DNA of 43,061 bases. It comes from Citromicrobium sp. Lineage in GTDB: Bacteria > Pseudomonadota > Alphaproteobacteria > Sphingomonadales > Sphingomonadaceae. Positions 23,448-34,794 of the stretch are shown piece after piece; position 1 is the first letter of the stretch; each line of letters opens with the position of its first letter. The position numbers and the translations under genes were made by a program. Under the pieces are notes generated by a model, which was not told the DNA's origin, ran no database searches, and worked only from the letters and a program-made list of their open reading frames with translations. Where the stretch lies: NCBI GenBank assembly GCA_003248395.1, contig QFNA01000029.1:1-43061 (forward strand), in the 5' to 3' direction.

Positions 23448-24686
23448 ATGGATACGATTTCAAAAGTCAGGACCCTCATCGGCAACGGCCTGATGACTCG
23501 CGCAGGCCTCGCTCGCGCTGCCGGACTCCACGCGAACACCTTGCGGGAATGCACCGAGAGCCGCTGGAACCCGACAGCCGACACGCTGGCCAAGCTGGAG
23601 GCTTTCCTCGAAGAAAACGACGAAACGCCGGTGCTGGTCGGCGCAGAGGAAATCATCGAGGAGGCGCGCAACGGCCGGATGTTCATCCTGGTCGACGACG
23701 AGGATCGCGAGAACGAAGGTGATCTCATCATCCCTGCCCAGATGGCAACTCCCAATGCCATCAACTTCATGGCCACGCACGGACGTGGCCTCATCTGTTT
23801 GTCGCTCGATCGGAAGCGTGTGGAGGCGCTCGGCCTCGAACCGATGAGCCGCGACAATCGCGAGAGCATGCAGACGGCGTTCACCACATCCATCGAGGCA
23901 AAGACCGGCGTTACGACAGGGATCAGCGCCGCTGATCGTGCCCGGACCGTATCTGTCGCTATCGACGCGACCAAGGGGCCCGACGACATCGTCACCCCCG
24001 GCCATGTCTTTCCGCTCGCGGCGCGCGATGGCGGCGTGCTCGTCAGGGCCGGCCATACAGAAGCAGCGGTCGATATCGCTCGCCTCGCCGGACTCAATCC
24101 TTCGGGCGTCATCTGCGAAATCATGAACGAGGATGGCACGATGTCGCGGCTCGACGACCTCGTCCTGTTCGCGCGCAGGCATGACATGAAGATCGGCACC
24201 ATCCGCGACCTCATCGAATATCGCATGCGGCACGACCACCTTGTCGAACGCATCGCCGAGGAAAGCTTTGAATCCGACTATGGTGGCGACTGGCGCATGC
24301 TAACCTATCGCAATACTGTCGACGGAAGCGAAAGCTATGTCCTGCAAAAGGGGCACGTCGCCGACTCGGAGCCGACCCTCGCCCGCGTCCATCCGATTTC
24401 GATTTTCGACGATGTCCTTGGCAAACCAGGCAAGCGCAAGCGCACATTGCAGCGCGCGATGGAAGCCGTCGGCCGGCACGGCGCGGGCGTCATCGTCATC
24501 ATCACCGGGCGTCCGGCGTCGGGCTATGGAGAAAGTGACGAGGTCCGCAATGTCGGCATCGGGTCGCAGATTCTCGCCGATCTCGGTGTCGAAGACATGA
24601 TCCTGCTCAGCAACTCGCAACCCAATGTCGTCGCGATCGAGGGCTATGGCCTCAACATCGTCGACCACATGCCCATACCGGAGTGA
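23448..24686 (+). CDS. ribB: 3,4-dihydroxy-2-butanone-4-phosphate synthase, RibBX type, with N-terminal HTH domain
   Basis: 412 residues in three parts. (1) Residues 1-58 form a helix-turn-helix: TRAGLARAAGLHANTLRECT and WNPTADTLAKLEAFLEE resemble XRE-type domains. (2) About 64-265 is DHBP synthase, making the four-carbon riboflavin precursor from ribulose 5-phosphate, with DDEDRENEGD (83-92), ATHGRGLICL and TPGHVFPLAARDGGVLVRAG. (3) The C-terminal part resembles GTP cyclohydrolase II but lacks its zinc cysteines (HPISIFDDVLG where HSECLTGD and CDC are expected), as in the known RibBX variants, so no GCH II activity is expected. ATG 23448 is the first start that keeps the HTH intact. ribH follows after 4 bp. 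The palindrome at 23420-23433 suggests autoregulation. Confidence 0.9.
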   Translation: MDTISKVRTLIGNGLMTRAGLARAAGLHANTLRECTESRWNPTADTLAKLEAFLEENDETPVLVGAEEIIEEARNGRMFILVDDEDRENEGDLIIPAQMATPNAINFMATHGRGLICLSLDRKRVEALGLEPMSRDNRESMQTAFTTSIEAKTGVTTGISAADRARTVSVAIDATKGPDDIVTPGHVFPLAARDGGVLVRAGHTEAAVDIARLAGLNPSGVICEIMNEDGTMSRLDDLVLFARRHDMKIGTIRDLIEYRMRHDHLVERIAEESFESDYGGDWRMLTYRNTVDGSESYVLQKGHVADSEPTLARVHPISIFDDVLGKPGKRKRTLQRAMEAVGRHGAGVIVIITGRPASGYGESDEVRNVGIGSQILADLGVEDMILLSNSQPNVVAIEGYGLNIVDHMPIPE

Positions 24687-24690
24687 AACC

Positions 24691-25113
24691 GTGGCAAATT
24701 TCCTGATTGTCGAAGCGCGCTTCTACGCTCACCTGAATGACATGCTGGTGTCGGGCGCGCGCGCAGCGCTGGAAGAGGCGGGTCATAGCGTCGAAGTGCT
24801 GGAGGTGCCGGGCGCACTCGAGATACCCGCGGCGATTGCCATGGCCGCGGACTCAGGACGGTACGACGGATTCGTTGCAATCGGCGTGGTGATCCGGGGC
24901 GAGACCTATCACTTCGAGATCGTGGCTGGCGAGTCGGCTCGCGGCATCATGGCCCTCACGATGGACGGGATTGCGATCGGCAATGGTGTACTGACGGTAG
25001 AAAACGAGGAACAGGCGCTGGTTCGCGCAGATCCTGCCCAGAAGAACAAGGGTGGAGAAGCGGCACTTGCGGCAATGGCGCTTTCTCGGCTGCAATCGAA
25101 ATTTGCCAATTAG
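24691..25113 (+). CDS. ribH: 6,7-dimethyl-8-ribityllumazine synthase
   Basis: 140 residues. Penultimate step of riboflavin synthesis: condenses the RibB product with the pyrimidine intermediate. Family motifs are VPGALEIPAAI, IGVVIRGETYHFEIVAGES (with the catalytic His) and GNGVLTVENEEQALVRADP. The GTG at 24691 gives the conserved start MANFLIVEARFY and lies 4 bp after the ribB stop, so both are cotranscribed. The remaining riboflavin genes (ribD, ribE, ribA) are not in the window. Confidence 0.95.
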   Translation: MANFLIVEARFYAHLNDMLVSGARAALEEAGHSVEVLEVPGALEIPAAIAMAADSGRYDGFVAIGVVIRGETYHFEIVAGESARGIMALTMDGIAIGNGVLTVENEEQALVRADPAQKNKGGEAALAAMALSRLQSKFAN

Positions 25114-25162
25114 GAGTGCGATGAGAGCGCCGTGCTTCCAACGCGTCCGGCAAGGTGGTTGA

Positions 25163-25420
25163 GTGAACGGAATCCTTGAATGGGTCGCGTCGGGGGGAAC
25201 GGTGGTCGCAGCTTCCCTGATCGCCTTCGATCTGGGTCGCCGCGCTACCGCCGCGGGGTTCGTCCTGTTTTGCTTCGTCTCCGCGCTGTGGGTGTATAGC
25301 GGATTGACGCAAGGCGCCTATCCGCTGGCTGCGATGAACGCCGTACTCTTCCTCGTTAACGCCTGGGGAATTTGGCAATATTGGTTTCACCCGAAGAACC
25401 GGGAACAGAAGGACGGCTAG
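25163..25420 (+). CDS. small hypothetical membrane protein
   Basis: 85 residues from GTG 25163, with about three hydrophobic stretches (ASGGTVVAASLIAFDLG, GFVLFCFVSALWVYSGL, LAAMNAVLFLVNAWGIWQYW) and a charged C-terminus (HPKNREQKDG). The layout resembles small PnuC-like or SemiSWEET-like sequences, but no diagnostic motif lets me name it. It is 49 bp downstream of ribH and could share its message. Its stop TAG (25418-25420) overlaps the convergent enolase stop through the shared tetranucleotide CTAG. Confidence 0.65.
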   Translation: MNGILEWVASGGTVVAASLIAFDLGRRATAAGFVLFCFVSALWVYSGLTQGAYPLAAMNAVLFLVNAWGIWQYWFHPKNREQKDG

Positions 25421-26706
25421 CCGCTGATCCGGCCGAAACAGGTCCTGCCCGCAAATACCGCACTGTCGCCCAGCTCTTCCTCGATGCGGATTAGCTGGTT
25501 GTATTTCGCCAGCCTGTCGGACCGCGCCAGTGACCCCGTCTTGATCTGCCCGCAGTTGGTCGCGACAGCCAGGTCCGCGATCGTCGCATCTTCGGTCTCG
25601 CCGGAGCGGTGCGAAATCACCGCGGTATAGCCGGCGCGATTGGCGATGCTGACCGCATCCAGCGTTTCCGACAAAGTCCCGATCTGGTTCACCTTCACGA
25701 GCAGCGAGTTTGCCAACCCCTGCTCGATCCCGTCGCTGAGCCGCGCGGGATTGGTGACGAACAGATCGTCGCCGACCAGTTGCACCGTATTGCCGATCCT
25801 GTCGGTCAAGGCTTTCCAGCCTGCGAAATCGTCCTCCGCCATGCCGTCTTCGATCGATCGGATCGGATAATCGCGGCAGAGCTTGTCGAGATATTTCGCC
25901 ATTTCGTCGCCGGTCAGCGAAAGGTTCTCGCCCGAAATCACATACTGGCCGTCACGGAAAAATTCGGTCGATGCACAATCGAGCGCCAGTACGATGTCCT
26001 CGCCCGGTTTGAAACCGGCCTGTTCGATCGAACCCATGATGAAATCGAGCGCATCGCGCGTGCTGGCGAGGTCCGGCGCAAAGCCGCCTTCGTCGCCGAC
26101 CGATGTGGCCAGCCCCTTGTCGGACAGGCCCTTCTTCAAGGTATGGAAGACCTCGGCACCCCAGCGCACGGCTTCGGCGAAATTGTCCGCGCCGACCGGC
26201 ATGACCATGAATTCCTGGATATCGATCGGATTGTCGGCATGCTCCCCGCCGTTGATGATGTTCATCATCGGAACGGGCAGAACATGCGCCGAAACGCCGC
26301 CGATGTAGCTGTAGAGCGGCAATCCGCGTGCATTTGCAGCAGCTTTCGCCACCGCCAGGCTGGTGCCGAGGATCGCGTTCGCGCCCACGCGGCCCTTGTT
26401 GGCGGAGCCGTCGAGGGCGATCATCGCATTATCGATGTCCCGCTGGTCCTCGGCATCGAATGCTCCGTTGAGCAGGTCGCGAAGCTCGGAATTGACCGCG
26501 TCTACCGCCTTGCTCACACCCTTGCCGAGATAACGGCTCTTGTCGCCATCGCGCAACTCGACCGCTTCGTGCGCGCCGGTCGAAGCACCCGACGGGACTG
26601 CCGCGCGACCGAAACTCCCGTCTTCCAGCAGCACGTCGACTTCCACAGTCGGATTGCCTCGGCTATCGAGAATTTCGCGCGCGTGAATGTCGATGATGGC
26701 GGTCAT
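25417..26706 (-). CDS. eno: enolase (phosphopyruvate hydratase)
   Basis: 429 residues. Glycolytic enzyme interconverting 2-phosphoglycerate and phosphoenolpyruvate; also part of the RNA degradosome in many bacteria. Signatures: HAREILDSRGNPTVEVDVLL, AVPSGASTGAHEAVELRD, MMNIINGGEHADNPIDIQEF, VGDEGGFAPDL, QLVGDDLFVTNP and the catalytic loop SHRSGETEDATIADLAVA. The start at 26706 (MTAIIDIHAREIL) was chosen over an upstream in-frame start at 26802 that would add 32 non-conserved residues. TATACT on the minus strand (26742-26737) may be its -10. Confidence 0.98.
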   Translation of the reverse strand: MTAIIDIHAREILDSRGNPTVEVDVLLEDGSFGRAAVPSGASTGAHEAVELRDGDKSRYLGKGVSKAVDAVNSELRDLLNGAFDAEDQRDIDNAMIALDGSANKGRVGANAILGTSLAVAKAAANARGLPLYSYIGGVSAHVLPVPMMNIINGGEHADNPIDIQEFMVMPVGADNFAEAVRWGAEVFHTLKKGLSDKGLATSVGDEGGFAPDLASTRDALDFIMGSIEQAGFKPGEDIVLALDCASTEFFRDGQYVISGENLSLTGDEMAKYLDKLCRDYPIRSIEDGMAEDDFAGWKALTDRIGNTVQLVGDDLFVTNPARLSDGIEQGLANSLLVKVNQIGTLSETLDAVSIANRAGYTAVISHRSGETEDATIADLAVATNCGQIKTGSLARSDRLAKYNQLIRIEEELGDSAVFAGRTCFGRISG

Positions 26707-26785
26707 TTCGAAACGAACTCCGGGTCCAGGTGTTGTAGTATAATAGGACACCCATTGATGGGGCGCCGATTGCGCTCTATGCGCC

Positions 26786-26810
26786 GGAACATGTCGGTGC
26801 AAGTTGCGTT
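26786..26810 (+). promoter_or_regulatory. EcfG-type general stress response promoter
   Basis: GGAAC (26786-26790) and CGTT (26807-26810) are separated by exactly 16 bp. This matches the alphaproteobacterial EcfG (sigma-T-like) consensus GGAAC-N16/17-CGTT. It points toward the operon that starts at 26875 and encodes small membrane-anchored proteins of a type often found in PhyR/EcfG regulons. A TATAAT at 26739-26744 lies further upstream but lacks a clear partner on the + strand. Confidence 0.72.
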
Positions 26811-26874
26811 GGGACTACAAAGGTCGAGCGAGTTTTCCAATCCTCGATCGGAACGATTTGAAAGGGATTTACCG

Positions 26875-27483
26875 ATGGCTGACAACGAAATCACCCCCGC
26901 CGCGAAACCTCGCAAGGCGACCACGACGAGAAAGGTTGTGGCGAAGAAGAACGTCGCGACGGAAATGACGCCCGTGACGGACACGGCAATCGGCAATGAG
27001 GTGGCGGCTAACGCGCACCGCGCAGAAGCGAAAAGCCGTTTCAACGCCGCGCTCGAAGAGGCAAAGGCCGGCGCCGCCGCGCTCAAGGCCGAGGCAGGCG
27101 ATCGGGCCGGTGTCTATCGCACCCAGGCTCGCGCCAAGGGCGACGATTGGGCCGCCGAGGCGAAGGCCTATGGTCAAGAGGCGAAAATCAAGGGCAAGGA
27201 ACTTGCGACCGAAGGCAAGGTGAAGACGAGCGAAGGTCTGCGCAGTCTCAGCCGGACGATCAGTGAAAACGCTTATCAGGTCGACGAGAAGCTCGGGGCG
27301 AAATACGGCGAATACGCACGCAGCGCGTCGTCGGCCCTCGAAGATTATGCGACGAAACTCGATCAGAAGAGCGTCGACGACCTTGTCGGCGACGGTCGCG
27401 AATTCGTGCGGAAAAGTCCGGGCACGGCCATCGGCATCGCAGCGATTGCAGGTTTCATGCTCTCGCGCATGTTTCGCCGCTAA
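26875..27483 (+). CDS. DUF883/ElaB-like membrane-anchored stress protein with Ala/Lys-rich body
   Basis: 202 residues. A low-complexity Lys/Thr/Ala start (AAKPRKATTTRKVVAKKNVA) is followed by a long amphipathic helical region rich in Ala, Glu and Lys (NAALEEAKAGAAALKAEAGD, ...AKAYGQEAKIKGKELATEGK). It ends with VRKSPGTAIGIAAIAGFMLS and RMFRR, a glycine-containing C-terminal membrane anchor like that of ElaB/YqjD/DUF883 proteins, which in E. coli bind ribosomes or membranes in stationary phase. Whether this one does is unknown. AGGGA at 26862-26866 precedes ATG 26875. First gene behind the EcfG-type promoter. Confidence 0.75.
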   Translation: MADNEITPAAKPRKATTTRKVVAKKNVATEMTPVTDTAIGNEVAANAHRAEAKSRFNAALEEAKAGAAALKAEAGDRAGVYRTQARAKGDDWAAEAKAYGQEAKIKGKELATEGKVKTSEGLRSLSRTISENAYQVDEKLGAKYGEYARSASSALEDYATKLDQKSVDDLVGDGREFVRKSPGTAIGIAAIAGFMLSRMFRR

Positions 27484-27506
27484 TACGCGGTCGGCGAGAA
27501 GCAACG

Positions 27507-27944
27507 ATGCTGGACGATAACGAGCGCCCATCCGACATCCCGGATGGGGCTCTCCCGCATGAGCCGAGCGCTTATGACGACGTCTCCGGCTTCGAAGACG
27601 AACAGATCGACGCCTCCCTGACCGACGATCTGTTCGCTCTATTCGAAGACGGGAAGACTTACGCCCAGGCGGAAATCGCCTTTCAGAAGAGTCGCGGCAA
27701 TTTCGCGGCCAATCGCACCAAGAAGGCGATTTATCTTGGCTTGGGGGCGTTCGGCGTCTTCCACCTCGCGCTGATTGCCTGCACGCTCGGCGTGGTCATC
27801 GCGCTTGCCCAGCTCGTCGGGCCGTGGATTGCGACGGCTATCGTTACAGCGGCACTGCTGATCGTCGGTTTCATCCTGCTCGAATTGCTCAAGAGCCGTA
27901 TCGACGAAATTCGCAACGCATTTTCGGATAAGACTGATGACTGA
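27507..27944 (+). CDS. phage holin family protein (DUF1469-like membrane protein)
   Basis: 145 residues. An acidic cytoplasmic start (about 1-65) is followed by two hydrophobic helices, AIYLGLGAFGVFHLALIACT and IATAIVTAALLIVGFILLEL, then a charged tail. Proteins of this shape are labelled 'phage holin family' in databases but usually belong to chromosomal stress operons, not prophages, and nothing phage-like is nearby. It lies 23 bp after the DUF883-like gene and overlaps the next gene by 8 bp. Confidence 0.75.
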   Translation: MLDDNERPSDIPDGALPHEPSAYDDVSGFEDEQIDASLTDDLFALFEDGKTYAQAEIAFQKSRGNFAANRTKKAIYLGLGAFGVFHLALIACTLGVVIALAQLVGPWIATAIVTAALLIVGFILLELLKSRIDEIRNAFSDKTDD

Positions 27945-28272
27945 CCGCAAGTCCCGGATGCTCGAGGATCAATATCTCCGCGACAGCGCCAGGGCCTTGG
28001 TCAGCGCGGATTTAAACCATTTGAAGTCGGGTCTGAACCGCCGCGGGCTTGGCGCGCGCGCGGCTGATCGCGCCAGGAATGTAGGTGCCGAAATGCTCGA
28101 CGAAGCGGTCGAACTGGCGTCTGATAACAAGGGCGCCGTAGCGGCGTTCGGCGCCGCGGCCCTCGTGTGGTTTGCACGCAATCCCATCCTCTCGGCGCTT
28201 GGATTCGATCGCGATGGCTCTGCCGACAGCCAAGATCGGTACGACGAAACGCCGGAACGATTTGACCGCTGA
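27937..28272 (+). CDS. hypothetical protein of the stress operon
   Basis: 111 residues, mostly helical, with one short hydrophobic stretch near residues 67-86 (GAVAAFGAAALVWFARNPIL) that could be a membrane anchor, and an acidic C-terminus. No family recognised. The ATG at 27937 sits inside the end of the preceding gene (ATGACTGA), which indicates translational coupling. Its size and single hydrophobic segment resemble the other members of this operon. Confidence 0.7.
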   Translation: MTDRKSRMLEDQYLRDSARALVSADLNHLKSGLNRRGLGARAADRARNVGAEMLDEAVELASDNKGAVAAFGAAALVWFARNPILSALGFDRDGSADSQDRYDETPERFDR

Positions 28273-28310
28273 TTCCGTTGGTTTAGCGAACATCAAATCG
28301 GAGATTCCTC

Positions 28311-28748
28311 ATGGCCAATAACGCCGAAACCAACGTCACCCCAATACGCGTCGAGGAGCGCACGCGTGCCGAACAGGCTCGCGAAGCCGCTGACAATGCG
28401 ATCGATTTCGCAAAGGCGCATCCGATCGCAACAGTCGCTGGCGCAGTGGCGGTGGGACTTGTCATCGGTGCCATGACAAAGCCCGGACGTCGGCTTGCGC
28501 GACGCGGTGGTGCGTGGACATCCTACGCGACCGACGCAGCTCTCGCCTACGGACTGTCCATGCTCGAAGGCGCGGGCGACAAGCTGGAAGATTTTGGCGA
28601 TGCCGCTGGCACGCAGGCTCGCCGCCTGAAGCGCGATGCCGGCTATCGGATCGACACGCTCGGTGACAGCCTTAGCTCGAACCGCCGCAAGGCCGGTCGG
28701 AAGTCGTCGCGCGCCATTCGCGATCTTCGCGCTCGCTTCACCGACTGA
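28311..28748 (+). CDS. hypothetical DUF883-like membrane-anchored protein
   Basis: 145 residues. A charged helical start (RVEERTRAEQAREAADNAID) is followed by FAKAHPIATVAGAVAVGLVI GAMTKPGRRLARR, a glycine-rich hydrophobic segment with a basic stop, resembling the anchor of YqjD/ElaB/DUF883 proteins but internal. The rest is basic and helical and might bind nucleic acid or ribosomes, which is inference. GGAG is found at 28301-28304. Last gene of the operon, followed by a strong hairpin. Confidence 0.7.
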   Translation: MANNAETNVTPIRVEERTRAEQAREAADNAIDFAKAHPIATVAGAVAVGLVIGAMTKPGRRLARRGGAWTSYATDAALAYGLSMLEGAGDKLEDFGDAAGTQARRLKRDAGYRIDTLGDSLSSNRRKAGRKSSRAIRDLRARFTD

Positions 28749-28769
28749 GTTGGAATTTCGCAGATGCCA

Positions 28770-28809
28770 AAAGCGGCGCGGCGGGCTTGCCTGTCGCGCC
28801 GCTTTCGTT
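28770..28809 (+). terminator. Rho-independent terminator of the stress operon
   Basis: Eleven-base arms AAAGCGGCGCG (28770-28780) and CGCGCCGCTTT (28795-28805) are exactly complementary and enclose a 14-nt loop; TTTCGTTATT follows. It lies 22 bp after the last stop codon of the operon and in front of the DUF4170 gene. Confidence 0.82.
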
Positions 28810-28852
28810 ATTGCGCGCAACCAATTCGACCGCTTCAGCAGGAACTACGATC

Positions 28853-29083
28853 ATGGAAGAAAAAGCAACCGAGCAGACGCTCTATCTGGTCATGGGCGGA
28901 CGGGTCACCGATCCGCGTTCGGTCACCTTTGCCGACCCGGAAAGCATTCATGTGGCGGGTGTCTTCAGCAATTATGACGCTGCGGTCGATGCCTGGCGCG
29001 GCAACGCGCAGCGCACGGTCGACGATGCCGAAATGAAATACGTCATCGTGCACCTGCACAAGCTGCTCGACCCCGACGCCTGA
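28853..29083 (+). CDS. DUF4170 family protein
   Basis: 76 residues, cytoplasmic, no signal. It matches the DUF4170 layout: YLVMGGRVTDPRSVTFADPE, VAGVFSNYDAAVDAWRGNAQ and the end DDAEMKYVIVHLHKL. The function of the family is not known. CAGGAAC upstream gives AGGA as ribosome site at 28840-28843. Framed by two terminators, it forms its own transcription unit. Confidence 0.85.
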   Translation: MEEKATEQTLYLVMGGRVTDPRSVTFADPESIHVAGVFSNYDAAVDAWRGNAQRTVDDAEMKYVIVHLHKLLDPDA

Positions 29084-29113
29084 CGCGCGGGCGCCACCCT
29101 AGCGTGAAAAACA

Positions 29114-29149
29114 ATGCCCGGCGTCACCTTTTCGCGTGACGCCGGGCAT
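29114..29149 (-). terminator. strong hairpin terminator of greA (bidirectional)
   Basis: A perfect 14-bp stem, 29114-29127 with 29136-29149 (ATGCCCGGCGTCAC / GTGACGCCGGGCAT), 8-nt loop. Reading leftwards it is followed by TTGTTTTTCACG, so it serves greA on the minus strand. It also lies 30 bp after the convergent DUF4170 gene and may stop both. Confidence 0.88.
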
Positions 29150-29186
29150 CTGTCTATCGCGCTTCGGTTCTTTCCGAAATTGAAAC

Positions 29187-29654
29187 TCAGATAAACTCGA
29201 TTTTCTCGATCAGGTAGAATTTGTCGCCCGAAGGCACGGTCACTTCGACCTCGTCTTCCGTCTTTTTCCCGATCAGCGCGCGGGCGATCGGCGACGTGTA
29301 GCTGATACGCCCCTTCGCTGCATCGGCTTCGGTTTGGCCGACGATCTGATATTTCACCGGCTTGTCGTCTTCGTCGAGCAGGGTGACCGTCGCGCCGAAT
29401 ATGACCTTATCGCCCGAAAGCGTGGTCGGGTCGATGATCTGGGCGCGGCTGATCTTGTCTTCCAGGTCGCCGATCATGGCCTCGACCTGCCCCTGCCGCT
29501 CCTTCGCGGCATGATATTCTGCGTTTTCCGATAGATCGCCGTGCGCACGCGCTTCCTCGATGGCATCGACAATCTTCGGACGCTCGGCCCTGAGGACCTT
29601 CAGATCGGCCGTCAGCTTCTCATAGCCCTCAGCCAGCATTGGCACCTTTTCCAT
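29187..29654 (-). CDS. greA: transcription elongation factor GreA
   Basis: 155 residues. Rescues backtracked RNA polymerase by stimulating transcript cleavage. The coiled coil carries the acidic tip ARAHGDLSENAEYHAAKERQ, and the C-terminal FKBP-like domain has SYTSPIARALIGKKTEDEVE. The start MEKVPMLAEGYEKLT is the conserved one, with AAGGA at 29667-29663; an in-frame ATG at 29672, which has its own GGGGAGGG upstream, would add six residues and cannot be excluded. It follows carB in the same direction with a 109-bp gap. Confidence 0.96.
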   Translation of the reverse strand: MEKVPMLAEGYEKLTADLKVLRAERPKIVDAIEEARAHGDLSENAEYHAAKERQGQVEAMIGDLEDKISRAQIIDPTTLSGDKVIFGATVTLLDEDDKPVKYQIVGQTEADAAKGRISYTSPIARALIGKKTEDEVEVTVPSGDKFYLIEKIEFI

Positions 29655-29763
29655 GGGCCCCATTCCTTTCATTGCCCTCCCCTGATCGACAATTCGATCC
29701 TTTGCCGCATGGCGCGGTCAAGGTCCGGATCGAATGTTGGGAAAGGTCGGTCGTGAATTATTG

Positions 29764-33086
<3,323 letters not shown>

Positions 33087-33087
<1 letters not shown>

Positions 33088-33461
33088 TATTTCTTCTTCG
33101 GATAAACAGTGAGTGCCGGAACGGCTTTAAGCCGGGAAATGATGCAAGACTTCTGTTGCTCTGTCGCATCTTCGCTAAAACGGAAGCCAGAATAGCTGTA
33201 TTGTGGGGGTCGGGGCCAATGGTGATAGATGAATGGCTCAACCGTCGCTTCGCAATCTTTAGCGGCCGACATGATATCGCCTTCGGTATCCCTGGGCAGC
33301 CAGAAATGATCGGTGACCGGAAGATCCCAATCGACGGTGTAATCGATGGGGCCTGTTATCCTTTGATCGCTCATGGGGCCAAAGTTCATCTCTGTTGTAG
33401 AGCAACCCATTAAGATCAAAATCCCTGCCCCAACAAAGATGTGCCTACTGAGACTCACCAC
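33087..33461 (-). CDS. hypothetical small lipoprotein between carA and carB
   Basis: 124 residues. MVSLSRHIFVGAGILILMGC is a lipoprotein signal with Cys20. The mature part is rich in aromatic residues (DHFWLPRD, FIYHHWPRPPQYSYSGFRFS) and has two further cysteines (AKDCEA, QKSCII); no family recognised. The GTG start at 33461 overlaps the end of carA by 7 bp and the TAA overlaps the carB ATG by one base, so it is interlocked with both genes. Its base composition is visibly less GC-rich than carA and carB, suggesting a later arrival. No link to carbamoyl phosphate synthesis is evident. Confidence 0.72.
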
Positions 33462-34633
33462 AACATCCCCACAAACTTCTCGAACAGGTAGAAGCTATCC
33501 TGCGGCCCCGGGCTCGCCTCGGGATGATACTGAACCCCGAACGCCTTCTTGCCCCTGAGTGAAATCCCACAATTGGTGCCGTCGAACAGCGAAACGTGGG
33601 TCTGCTCCACACCTTCGGGCAAGGTCTCGCCATCGATGGCGAAGCCGTGGTTCATGCTGGTGATCTCGACGAGGCCGTTGCTCTCGCCCCACCCTTCACC
33701 GACGCGCTGGACGGGATGGTTGGCGCCGCGGTGGCCCTGGAACATCTTGGCGGTCTTTGCGCCCGCCGCCAGCCCGAGCATCTGGTGGCCGAGGCAAATG
33801 CCGAACAGCGGCACGTCCGCATCGAGCAACGCCTTGATCACCGGCACCGCATATTCGCCGGTCGCCGCCGGATCGCCGGGGCCGTTGGAGAGGAACACAC
33901 CGTCGGGCGACAGCGCCATTATCTCCTCGAAAGAGGTGCGCGCCGGCACCACGGTCACTTTCGCCCCCGCCTTCACGAGATTGCGGAAGATATTGTCCTT
34001 CGCGCCGTAATCGATCGCAACGACATGCGGCTTGTCGCTGTCCGCCGCGCCGTAACCCGTGCCCAGTTGCCAGTATCCGCCGCGCCAGTCCTCCAGCACG
34101 CCGCGCGTCACGCCGGGCACGAGGTCGAGTCCCTCCAGCCCGCTCCACCCGGCCGCCTGCGCCTTGAGCGCGTCGATATCGAATTCGCCGCGCGGGCTGT
34201 GCGCGATCACGGCATTGGGCGCCCCGTTCACGCGAATGCGCCGCGTCAGCGCGCGCGTGTCCACGCCCGACAGGCCGATCTTACCATGCGCCACGCACCA
34301 GTCGGCAAATTCGTTTTGTGCACGAAAATTCGAATGCGGGGTGACTTCCTGCCGCACCACCATGCCGACCGCGCCCAGCCCGCGGCTTTCCACGTCGTCC
34401 TCGTTCGCGCCGACATTGCCGATATGCGGAAAGGTGAAGGTGACGATCTGGCTGTCGTATGAGGGATCGGTCATCACCTCCTGATATCCGGTCATCGCCG
34501 TGTTGAAGCAGACCTCGCCGACCGATGAACCGGTAGCGCCGAAGCCCTTGCCCCAGATCACGGTGCCGTCCCCGAGAACGAGGACTCCCGTCGCATCTTT
34601 GGGTTGCGCGTGCGAAGATGCGGGCAGGGCCAT
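33455..34633 (-). CDS. carA: carbamoyl-phosphate synthase small subunit
   Basis: 392 residues. Glutaminase subunit that feeds ammonia to CarB. The N-terminal CPSase domain has GEVCFNTAMTGYQEVMTDPS and HIGNVGANEDDVES; the C-terminal class I amidotransferase has FLSNGPGDPAATGEY, the nucleophile in PLFGICLGHQMLGLAAG, and GVQYHPEASPGP with the catalytic His and Glu. GGAG lies 5 nt before the ATG. Order carA, small lipoprotein, carB, greA, all leftward. Confidence 0.98.
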   Translation of the reverse strand: MALPASSHAQPKDATGVLVLGDGTVIWGKGFGATGSSVGEVCFNTAMTGYQEVMTDPSYDSQIVTFTFPHIGNVGANEDDVESRGLGAVGMVVRQEVTPHSNFRAQNEFADWCVAHGKIGLSGVDTRALTRRIRVNGAPNAVIAHSPRGEFDIDALKAQAAGWSGLEGLDLVPGVTRGVLEDWRGGYWQLGTGYGAADSDKPHVVAIDYGAKDNIFRNLVKAGAKVTVVPARTSFEEIMALSPDGVFLSNGPGDPAATGEYAVPVIKALLDADVPLFGICLGHQMLGLAAGAKTAKMFQGHRGANHPVQRVGEGWGESNGLVEITSMNHGFAIDGETLPEGVEQTHVSLFDGTNCGISLRGKKAFGVQYHPEASPGPQDSFYLFEKFVGMLW

Positions 34634-34794
34634 GGGCGCTCCGGTTACAAGGGTTTCCAGCGATGTTGCTAAGCCTCAGCGGCTAGAGACGCGCACGAGT
34701 CCCGTCAAGCCGCCATGTCCGCGCGCCCTTGGCTTATCCGCATACTGGTTTACATGATCGGGCAATTATCCATTGCATACCGAACGGGACCATC

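Noticed and set aside
23448..24686. A bifunctional RibBA with active GTP cyclohydrolase II.
   Set aside because: The C-terminal domain lacks the zinc-binding cysteines and the surrounding catalytic sequence, so only the DHBP synthase function is supported.
27507..27944. A prophage remnant, because one gene resembles 'phage holin family' proteins.
   Set aside because: No other phage-type gene, integrase or attachment repeat is near, and the gene sits in a small stress operon, where such proteins are common.
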